Below the pieces are notes generated by a model. The model made no database searches and was not told the DNA's origin. It saw only the letters and a program-made list of their open reading frames with translations. The position numbers and the translations under genes are program-made. Positions 11,627 through 19,936 of a stretch of DNA of 64,000 nt are shown here, in pieces (position 1 is the first letter of the stretch; every line of letters begins with the position of its first letter). This DNA comes from Todiramphus chloris collaris (taxonomy: Eukaryota > Chordata > Aves > Coraciiformes > Alcedinidae): positions 743,513-807,512 of the forward strand of contig JANVCC010000219.1 in the NCBI GenBank assembly GCA_025345505.1. Reading direction: 5' to 3'.

Positions 11627-12907
11627 GATATTCAGCTTGTGCTGGTGAGGATGGTTGAGCAGATAAGCAAAGGGCTAAAGTTTGCCCTAAACCACGGGTG
11701 CCTGGTGTTTCACCCAAGAGCGTGGGCTTGAGTAGTCACGTGATGGGAAAGTGTCACGTTGTCCGTGGGGGTACCCGTGGGAGAGCATGGGGGTGCAGGG
11801 CTGGACGAGAGGCAGGTTGGATGTTGTGCATCCCCTCCCCTTCCTCTCCACCTCGTGCCGTTATGTAGGGCATGAGTCTGGCTGACGTGCAGCACAGAGG
11901 GACTGGGGGATACGAGCAGGAAAGGCATCTCTCGTTCCCCTGGCTGTTATCTACAGCAGCATCCCAGCCCCCCACCCCGTCTCCTCTCTCACGACCCAAC
12001 GACGTGCACAGAAGTGTGCTTGCTCCCAGTAAAGTCACTGGTTCGTGCAGCTTTAACAGGAGTTGTCCTCCCACAGAAAGCCCACATGGGCCAGGGCTGG
12101 GCTTGCACCTTGTGCGGTGGTTGGAGCTCCTGCCTGGACCAACGTTTTTCTGTATTCCCGGGATTTCCGCGTGGCAGCGGGGTGTGAGGGCAGGAGGGGT
12201 GAGCTGGGCAGAGAGTGACGCTCTGAGCAGCGGGGGCAAGGTTGTAAAAGAGGAGTTTTCAGCAATTTTAAGGCGAATTGTATTCGTTGAATCACAGTAG
12301 CCTTCAAACGTTCCTGCCGTGGGATGTGTCAGGAGAGAGCAAAGCCTCTTTTGGAAGATGAATTCGTACAATTCAGATCACACTCGTAGGGTTTGTCTTT
12401 TTTCTTTCCCAGCGTTTCTTGTTTTACTAATTGCAATTGTTTCACGTCCTCTAATCTATTATACTTTTTAATAAGGCATATAATTCATTATTTAAGTGCT
12501 AGTGTTCTGATAATTGGAGGAGTTATTTTTGTCAGCGCTGATTAGTTGGTAAGTACAGATTAATATTTGAAGACGTGATGTGGTCCCTTGATGTTTTTGT
12601 TTCAAAGAGGTGACGTGGCACTTGTTCCACAGCGTTCCCAACAACTTCATCCCTTACAGCGGGAGGAAGGTGCTGACAAATTGTAAAGAGGGTTTGAAAG
12701 GCTCCAGATCTCATTTTCCCTCGTGTGTTAGGAAAATGCCAACAAGTGGAAGCTGGGGCTGGTACCTTGGAATTGCAGCTCCTGGGGCGGGCGGTGGCTC
12801 TGTCTGCATGTGGAGCACCAGGAGCCACGGAGTCCTCACCCAGCTGGGGTTTTGGGGTGTGCGTCTTGCACGTTGCAGGGCACGAGCCTGCTGCTAGGTG
12901 GATATGT
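11627..12907. other. Single-copy sequence, AT-rich right half
   Basis: No gene recognised. From about 12380 to 12600 it is AT-rich with words such as ACTAATTGCAATTG and AGATTAATATTTG, which look like homeodomain-type binding words. That is suggestive only. Confidence 0.45.
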
Positions 12908-13282
12908 CATAGACTCATCAGTTGGGAAGGGACCTCAGAGTTCACCCAGTTCCAACCCCTCTGCCATGGGCAGGGGCACCTCCCACTAGAGCAGGGTGCT
13001 CACAGCCCCAGCCAGCCTGGGCTTCAACACTTCCAGTGATGGAGCATCCACAGCTGTCTTGGGCAACCTGTGCCAGGGTCTCACCACCCTCAGAGTGAAG
13101 AACTTCTTCCTAATTTCTAATCTAAATCTCCCCTCTGCCAGTTTGAAGCCATCACCCCTTGTCCATCACTACAAGCCCTCAGAAAAAGACCCTCCCCAGG
13201 TTTCCTGTAGCCGCCTTCAGATACTGGAAGGCCCCAAGAAGGTCTTCCTGGAGCCTCCTCTTCTCCAGCCTGAACAACCCCA
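12908..13282 (-). mobile_element. CR1 LINE 3' fragment, type C
   Basis: Begins at the 3' tail (CATAGACTCATCAG, TTGGGAAGGGACCTC), then GGGCACCTCCCACTAGAGCA, CAGCCAGCCTGGGCTTCAAC and the part of ORF2 that reads GGCCCCAAGAAGGTC in reverse. It ends at about TTCTCCAGCCTGAACAACCC. It is 5'-truncated and non-coding. Confidence 0.95.
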
Positions 13283-13743
13283 AAAGAAAGCTTGTCCTAG
13301 AAAAGCTTTGCCCTTTCAGAAAGAGAAAACCTTGACCTTTTATCTTCCTTCTGAAGTTGATGGCAGTGGGACAGTGTGGGCTGTGTGGTCCTGTCCCTGT
13401 GCTGGGGACAGTCCGTGCCCCCCCCCCCCCACGCTGAGAGAGGAGCCTTTCTCTGTTCGTGATACAGAAGCTGTTTGCAGGGTTAAGGATTTATTTTTTC
13501 ATAGTTCATTTTCAGTCTGGTTAATGAAGGGTGTGGTGGGCGGGGGGAGGATTTCTGACTCAGGTGCAGATATCTGTGGGGTGACACATCCCAGCATTCC
13601 CTGTCCCCTGAACCCGACCCAGGGCAACAGCTGATGTGCTGCAGCGTAGCTGGAGCGTGTGTTTTGGAGCTGCAGCCTTCTCCAAGATAACTTGAGCCAT
13701 GCTGGTAGACGGGGTGATGTAGTTGGAGCTGGGCCATGGCAGA
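13283..13743. other. Single-copy spacer with a C13 run
   Basis: Unrecognised sequence between two CR1 pieces. It holds a run of 13 C at 13418-13430. Confidence 0.5.
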
Positions 13744-13819
13744 GCATCCTGCTTTGGCAGGGGGGTTGGACTTGATGATCTCCAGAGGTCCCTTCCAACC
13801 CCTAACACTCTGTGATTAT
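13744..13819 (+). mobile_element. Very short CR1 LINE 3' tail, type B
   Basis: Only about 76 bases: GCATCCTGCTTTGGCAGGGG, TTGGACTTGATGATCTCC, CCCTTCCAACCCCTAAC and the tail CTCTGTGATTATTC. It is a severely 5'-truncated insertion. Confidence 0.9.
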
Positions 13820-14586
13820 TCAAGACCAGGTCTCTGGGGAGAGGGAGCAAACCAAATCATTTATTTATTTATCTCTGGTCACTTGGTCACCTCTCCCAAG
13901 GAAACCACAGTGCTCTTCAGCAGCTCCTTTTTCTTGTAGGTTGCTTCAACCCTCCCTGGCTTTTAGCAGATGGCTCCAAACACAACTAAAGCCTTGGGGA
14001 TGCCTTTCGCTACCGGTGACCCCGGGGAAAGTAGAAACTGCATCGGAAATGAGCGGGGACGAGGAAATGCTGAACATTTTTCTTGAGCAAATAAATGTGG
14101 TGTAGGGAGAGCCGGGGTAAGCTCTGCACGTTTGTCAGCTCCAGGAGCACACCTTGGGCAAAGCCTTTGCAGCACCTCGTGATGCCAAGGGGGATGCTGA
14201 TCCTCGGGGATTCAAGGGCTTGTGTGTTCATCGATGGTCTCTGGTGTATCCAGAAGGGTGTTGTAGGGTTTGTGTGTGTTTCCAGAGCCCCTCTGCCTGA
14301 GGATGGGAGTTGAGGTCGTTGGGATGCTCTCACAGTAACTGGGGTTGAATTTAGCAGTCACTGTGTCTTTCACGTGGAGATCCGGCTGTGAGGGATGGTG
14401 GGGTGGTTGCACGGGATGAGTTTGCAGACAGGTGTAAAAGCACTGCTTGAAAAGGATTTACCAAAGTAGGAACAGAGGAGTGATCCTGAGAGTTTCCATA
14501 CTTACCCTGGTTTCAGGTCTGTTGGGCTGAGGAAATAAATAAGGGGCTCAGCAACTGGGAGTGGGATCTGCCAAGAGAGCAGAGAA
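13820..14586. other. Single-copy sequence, nothing recognised
   Basis: Includes TTTATTTATTTAT at about 13859-13872. I recognise no gene or repeat family. Confidence 0.5.
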
Positions 14587-15035
14587 CACGGAACATCAGG
14601 GGTTGGAAGGGACCTCCGAAGAGCATCAGCCCAACCCCCCTGCCAGAGCAGGACCAAAACTAGAGCAGAATACTCAGAAATGCATCCAGGCAGGTCTTGA
14701 AAGTCTCCAGAGAAGGAGACTCCACAACCTCTCTGGGGAGTCTGTTGAGTGCTCTGTGACCCTCACAGGAAAGAAGTTCTTCCTCACGTTGAGGTGGAAC
14801 TTCCTGTACTCAAGCTTGAATTCATTGTCCCTCATCCTATTACAAGGCACGAGTGAAAAGAGATTGTCCCTGCCTTCTTGACACCCAGCCCTCATGGATT
14901 TATAGACATTGATCAGATCCCCTCTCAGTCTTCTCCTCTCCAGACTAAAAAGCCCCAGGGCTCTCAGCCTTTCCTTGTAAGGCAGGCGTTCCAGCCCCTT
15001 CATCATCCTCTTGGCCTCCGTCGGACTCTGTCAAG
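14587..15035 (-). mobile_element. CR1 LINE 3' fragment, type B
   Basis: From its 3' end: CACGGAACATCAGGGGTTGG, ACCCCCCTGCCAGAGCAGGA, GGAGACTCCACAACCTCTCT, then ORF2. The minus-strand frame 14674-15006 gives [36 protein letters not shown] and NEFKLEYRKFHLNVRKNFF, in the order of the CR1 ORF2 C-terminus. The frame is open over about 110 codons, so this copy is less decayed in its coding part than most here, but it lacks everything upstream. Confidence 0.95.
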
Positions 15036-15932
15036 TAGGTCTTGAGATGAAGCAAAGACAACCACTGATGCCTCCATCACCCCGCTGCAGTCCTGTAACG
15101 TAGCCTGGGCTTTCCAACCCCTCTTCCCTCGGGCTGCGGTGCCGGAGTCGGGGTGTTCTACAGGAAATGGCTTGTGCTCTACGCGAGGTCTCGCTGCTGC
15201 TGACGAGGGTCAGAGAGTAAGTCGGATAAGCGGCCGGCTTGCCCTGCTATGTTTGCCACAGGATAATGGAAAATTCCTGCGAGGAGTCTTGCTTGATCTG
15301 AAGCCAGAGGAAACAGGATGAAGTCTATTCCACCAGCAGAACGATAGAAGAGTACACTGTGCATCTTCCGGCGCCCGCTGCCAATGTTTTTATAGGCTTG
15401 GGATCTTATTTAGAAGAAGAAGAAAAGGAACCGCGCTCGAGGCCAACCTGCAGTCGCACTGGGCTCTTGGCCTCGCGTCCTCTCGCTGCCCGGGTGCCAT
15501 TCCTCTCTGGAATTTCGGAGACCCGCATGCACAAAGCCCGTGATAGCTTAATTTTCTGCTTCCTGAGACGATGGGAGGAATGCAGGGCTGCGTGGGTCCC
15601 CTGTGGTCAGTGTCCTGACACGGCATACCAAGCATGTCAAGCCTGCTGACACCCCTGAGAGCCTTTCAAGGGCTGCGGTAGCTTTTGCATCCTCTTGGGT
15701 TTTTCCCAAAGTGGGTTTGGGTCCGCGCTGCTGCATGGAAACATAAAAACTGCTGTCAGAATTTGCGGGGTTAAAGGGAATCTTAGAAAGCTAGTGTTGA
15801 GTAGAAGGCTTTCTGAAAGGGAGTTTTAATATCCCTTAGGACTTCACGGCGTCTTCGTGTTACAAACCCATTTGCGCCGTAAGGCTTTAGGCTGAAGGAT
15901 TCAACCTCCAGTTCTCAGACTATTATCGTTAC
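15036..15932. other. Single-copy sequence, nothing recognised
   Basis: No repeat family or gene recognised. Scattered CpG is kept around 15175-15235 and 15430-15530. Several overlapping open frames on both strands look like chance. Confidence 0.5.
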
Positions 15933-16165
15933 TAAAATGAATTTGCACTTTGATAGCCCCTTTCATTCGAAAAGTACTTTAAAAAATGCTAATGAATTAA
16001 GTTCCTTGATAGCTCTTGAGTGCAGCCCTTTGTACAGGAATTTGGTCCACAGCCTAGTGAAGTCAGTGGAAAGATGTCCATGTCATTAGCTCGGGCAAAT
16101 CCCTTAATCTCTCTGTCCCTGTTTGTCCCATCTGCAGTCAGAGCTAACGGCATGGACACCATCCC
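15933..16165. mobile_element. Ancient amniote interspersed-repeat remnants (MIR/L3-like)
   Basis: Three old-repeat signatures lie side by side. TTTGCACTTTGATAGCCCCT, TTCATTC and AAAATGCTAATGAATTAAG (about 15940-16000) match, in reverse, the tail of old amniote SINE/LINE elements (usual form: TAGCGCCTTTCATC with CTTTACAAACATTAATGAAT). GAAGTCAGTGGAAAGA (about 16060) is a second familiar word of such elements. GGGCAAATCCCTTAATCTCT and TTTGTCCCATCTGC (about 16096-16136) read forward like the MIR core. The exact family and the boundaries are uncertain. Confidence 0.5.
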
Positions 16166-17680
16166 ATGCCAGGAACCCTCATCCTTTCCCCCTTGGGATT
16201 TTTTTTCTTGACTTTCTGCCTGATTCCACTGTTGAGGAGCACATGGGGGTAGTGGTATGTTCAAGGCAAGGGAGGGGGACATAAAGATTTAGGGTTACCT
16301 GTCTTGTCCACTGTTAAGCTTCTGCATAAGGTCACAGATTTCAGAGGAGTCTGGGTTGGAAGTAATATAGAATAATCCTGTAGGAGAAAGCCCAGTTAGC
16401 ACAGCAGTGATGCAGCATCGAGCAATAGCTGCGTGCCATTCGCGTGCCATTGTGGTCCAGCTCAAGGAGCAGTGGTTTCCTCCAGGAAATCTGCAGCAGA
16501 GGGAAGAGCTTAACCATCCCTCGTGGTTTCCAGTCCAGGAGCTTTATTCCTTCACCCATTTCTAGTTTGTTGGAGGTTTGCCATCAATTTAAACGTTTGG
16601 GATCAGACTTTGGAGAAGACAGCTCCTGCTGTGGGATGTAGCTATGGCCAGGGCTGGGCTGTAAGGAAAAGTGCATTGCTGCTGGTGGAAGCTCTCCTTT
16701 GTTGCAGTTCATGGCTGTCAACTGAACTAACAGGAGAATTCTTCTTCTTGTTGTATTAAAAAGGATAAAAGAAGTTTTGCCCCTGGCAAAGCTGTAGACA
16801 CAAGGCGCTGCGAACATCTTGACGCCCCTTTCCTCTTCCAGCCGTACGATGGGTCGTGTAATGTCCTTCTGTCTGATCGGCCGTGACAATCTGTATTTTA
16901 TGGATTTTCACTCTTCGTCACCCTGTTACAATCTCCCCTCTCCCTTACCTTTCATTAATTGTCTCTCAAAACATCTCATCGCTGCTCTGATGATTTTTTC
17001 CGGTGGATAAGCCTGTTAGAGATAATCTGGTTTGCTGAATTTCCTTTCCGCTGGGCAATCTCCTTAATAGCCACCTCGGAGGACTTCATTGTGTTTACTT
17101 TCAGGATGTGGCTTTGTATAAATATTCTGTTTCTTCGTGCTTCTTCTGCCGATTAAGGTCTGGTTTTTTCTCCTAAATGAATTGTCTCATAAAGCACTCC
17201 TGAGAGGGGGAGAGCTTCGTGGAGACTTGGCGTGTGTTTGGTACTCCTGAGCAAATCGCGTCACCCACGATGGTCAGAATGCACTGGTGATCTTGGATGC
17301 GTCAGCTTTGACAGTTCAGAGGCTAAAAGAGAGGGCTGAAGAGAGATGGGGGGGAGGAAAGTTACAGTGCTTCAAGGTGACAGCCCTCATACCACAGGGC
17401 AGAGTCTTGTGTGGTTGTGGGGGCATCCCCCTTGGAGAAAAGAAGGTGGCCAAATCACATCCCTTGCTTTAGCCATCTCCCCACTATGCAGCCATCAATA
17501 GCATGGGTTCATCTCTTCCAGAATTTTACCAGACTTCCCATAACCTGATAAGGAACTTTGCTGCTCCTTTGGGAAAAACTCCTTTTCAGCACTTTGTAAC
17601 ACCAACCCCCTCCCTTTTTACACCTGCTTCAAAGATGCTTTTCTTTTTCCCTGCCCAAATCAAGTGCTGGATGGGGGGGT
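16166..17680. other. Single-copy sequence, nothing recognised
   Basis: No gene or mobile element recognised. AT-rich parts around 16880-17160 contain TTTCATTAATTG and similar words. There are no exon-like frames that I can support. Confidence 0.5.
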
Positions 17681-17892
17681 CAGGAGATTAGAGTTCTGTT
17701 CCTGGCATTGCCAGCGAGTTGCTGGATGATCTTCAGCAATTCATTTGATCTTTCTGTGCCTCGTTCTCACAAATAAGGACGCTGGTAATAACTTTCCATT
17801 GTTAAAGCTCTGGTAATAACTTTCGATTGTTAAAGCTTTTAAAGCTCTTGTATAGAAAGTGCTGTATGGGAGTTAGAATAATTATTGTAATC
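17681..17892 (+). mobile_element. Ancient MIR/CORE-type SINE remnant
   Basis: Order and wording follow the old amniote SINE: AGAGTTCTGTTCCTGGCATT, GCCAGCGAGTTGCTGGATGA, CTTTCTGTGCCTCGTTCTCA (usual CTCTGTGCCTCAGTTTCC), then TGTTAAAGCTC, AGAAAGTGCTGTATGGGAG and an ATTATTGTAAT tail. Divergence from the familiar form is high, as expected for a family inactive since before birds arose. A 28-bp part is duplicated in tandem within it. Confidence 0.72.
17782..17837. repeat. 28-bp tandem duplication inside the ancient SINE
   Basis: Units 17782-17809 and 17810-17837 both run CTGGTAATAACTTTC(C/G)ATTGTTAAAGCT (one mismatch; given here in two parts: CTGGTAATAACTTTC and ATTGTTAAAGCT). With 27 of 28 bases shared, the duplication is much younger than the SINE. 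Confidence 0.93.
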
Positions 17893-18380
17893 GTTTGCAA
17901 GCGCTGGAAAGAAAAGTTTCTGCAATATAGGACCTTGGTTCTTGTTGAAGGGAATTATTAGAATAGTTTTGGCTGGAATGACCAATAAAATGTGAATAAG
18001 GTAACTGCTTCTATTGAATTTATAGTTGCTGGGGAGCTAAGCGATTAAAAGATGGGACAAATCGGTGGGAGGTGCAGGTTTTCGTGAAGATTGGGGAAAA
18101 AAGAAAGCCTTTGCTTACTCCAGCTGCTTTTGGTCTTGCCTAGCATCTATACACCGTGTGGCTTCCTTGTACACATTGGCAACGAGCCATTTTTTGCCAC
18201 TACTAAGAAAGAAAACAACCACAGAACAAAAAAAAACCCAACAGTGACCAAACCCCATCAAACTCCAGACCAGTGACATTTGCCCCATCCCTGCTCCTCC
18301 TTGGGCTGTGGCTGCACAAGCTGATCTCCTGCAGCTTTAGGTAGTAAGGGCAATATAATGCTGACCAGGATTGTCCATCT
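17893..18380. other. Single-copy spacer
   Basis: No gene recognised. A short A/C-rich run lies at about 18205-18250, like a small version of the tract at 8176. Confidence 0.5.
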
Positions 18381-18450
18381 GGGTTGCAGAGCACGGTCAG
18401 GGGTAACAGAGGCTTAGCAGACCTGAAGATGAGGCACGTTCTCCAACATC
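18381..18450 (+). repeat. Inverted repeat, left arm (70 bp)
   Basis: Begins GGGTTGCAGAGCACGGTCAG and ends TTCTCCAACATC. Its reverse complement is found at 19118-19187 with 68 of 70 bases identical. The two differences fall on CpG sites of this arm (CACGTT and CACGGT). Confidence 0.95.
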
Positions 18451-18868
18451 ACCCATGCTCCACTTATAGGTGGGTTACAATAATGGAGAAGTAGATAAAT
18501 TTGCTCTCTGGTTTTCTCAGTTCCTGGCTCCCACCTTGTCCCTTATTACCTCTAATTTACAGCTTGCTAAAAATAGGTCTTGGAGAAGACCTGGAGTTGT
18601 TGAGACGGAGACAGAGCAAGACTGTAAATCACTTGACAGCTCATTTCCTTATAGCAAACATCGTACTCTTATGACTACATGTTTAGATTATGGAAGGAAT
18701 GAAATGTAGCAAGAACTCTCTTACTGCGTGTTTCAGTTGTGTTCCTTTTTCCTTTAATAAATAACAGCTTAAGTAGATGGGAAGGAGACAAATCCTATAG
18801 GAAAGGCCCAAATTGGACATCAGTTTCTAACCTGTAAACATCTCAGATTTGAGGTTTTTTGAGTGACA
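18451..18868. other. Left half of the inverted-repeat spacer
   Basis: Unrecognised sequence between the left arm and the minisatellite. No terminal features of a transposon, no target duplication and no transposase-like frame are seen. Confidence 0.5.
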
Positions 18869-19010
18869 GTGTGGAGAGGAGAGTTGGGGTTAGTTCAGGA
18901 GCTGGGGTCTGGGTGTGCAGAGGAGAGTTGGGGTTAGTTCAGGAGCTGGGGTCNNNNNNNNNNGTCTGGGTGTGCAGAGGAGAGTTGGGGTTAGTTCAGG
19001 AGCTGGGGTC
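18869..19010. repeat. 44-bp minisatellite, interrupted by an assembly gap
   Basis: A first, slightly different copy (about 18869-18906), then identical 44-bp units at 18907-18950 and 18964-19007. Each unit starts GTCTGGGTGTGCAGAGGAGA and ends CAGGAGCTGGG. Ten N sit between the last two copies. The array length in the genome is therefore unknown and probably longer. Confidence 0.93.
18954..18963. other. Assembly gap, 10 N
   Basis: A run of exactly ten N inside the 44-bp minisatellite, most likely a placeholder for unresolved repeat units and not a measured length. Confidence 0.97.
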
Positions 19011-19117
19011 CGGGTTGCAGTGTTGGGCACGGCTCTGCAGGAGGAGCAGCGATGCCTGCAGCGAGTGCCGTGGCACTGATGCCTCAATGCTGGACTGTTT
19101 CACCTGATTTGCTGTGA

Positions 19118-19187
19118 GATGTTGGAGAATGTGCCTCATCTTCAGGTCTGCTAAGCCTCTGTTACCCCTGACCATGCTCTGCAACCC
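19118..19187 (-). repeat. Inverted repeat, right arm (70 bp)
   Basis: Begins GATGTTGGAGAATGTGCCTC and ends ATGCTCTGCAACCC. It pairs with the left arm at 18381-18450. Where the left arm has CpG, this arm has TpG or CpA, so it carries the decayed version at both mismatches. The spacer between the arms is 667 bases including the gap. Confidence 0.95.
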
Positions 19188-19542
19188 CTCGAGCCCCCTT
19201 TCCTGCAGCCCATGGGAACTTTGCCAGTAATTTCAGCTGGGATGGGGTCAGGACCTTGAAGGCCATTTCCTTTCCCTCTGCAGGCAAGGATCTCCAGAGC
19301 TCTTTGCAAACACTGTGTCATAGGTGCTCTCGTTAGGCGGGTCAGAGGTGTTGCTCTGTCCCTGGGTGTTTTATTCCCGTGGGATGTTTGCTTTATGCTC
19401 TGACTGGGTGTGAGGAGCCAGCAGCTAGGTTTTTGGAAAGACATGGTCAGTGCTTTCAGAAGACCTCCATGTCCACCTTTGTCCTTTGCAAATGCCACTT
19501 TTTGGAGGGATCTGGTGGCAGTTAGGGTCTTGAGAATGTCTT
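19188..19542. other. Single-copy spacer, nothing recognised
   Basis: Unrecognised sequence between the inverted repeat and a CR1. Confidence 0.5.
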
Positions 19543-19936
19543 ATAGGAGCAGCTGAGGGACCTGGGCTCTCTGAAGAAAAAGGAGGCTCAGGGGAGACCT
19601 TCTGGCTCTCGACAGCTCACTGACAGGAGGCTGCAGAGAGGTGGGTGTTGGTCTCTTCTCACAAGTCACAGCTGACAGGACAAGAGGAAATGGCATCACG
19701 TTGTGCCAGGGGAGGTTTAGGTTGGACATGAGGAAAAACTTCTCTGCCAGAAGGGTTATCACAGACTGGAGCAGGCTGCCCAGGGAGGTGGTTGAGTCCC
19801 CATCCCTGGATGTAATTAAAAGCCATCTAGATGTGGTGCTCCAGGACATGGTGTAGTGGTGGCCCTGGCAGAGTTAGATAATGGTTGGGCTTGATGATCT
19901 TGGAGATCTTTTCCAACCAGAGCGATTCTGCGATGG
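19543..19936 (+). mobile_element. CR1 LINE 3' fragment, type D
   Basis: Starts GGAGCAGCTGAGGGACCTGG, then GGTGGGTGTTGGTCTCTTCT, GACAGGACAAGAGGAAATGG, CAGGCTGCCCAGGGAGGTGG, and ends GCTTGATGATCTTGGAGATC and GCGATTCTGCGATGG. It is 5'-truncated, about as diverged as the type D copy at 11013, and non-coding. Confidence 0.94.

Noticed and set aside
18381-19187. DNA transposon with 70-bp terminal inverted repeats
   Set aside because: No target-site duplication, no transposase-like frame and no characteristic end bases are visible. Kept as an inverted repeat of unknown origin.
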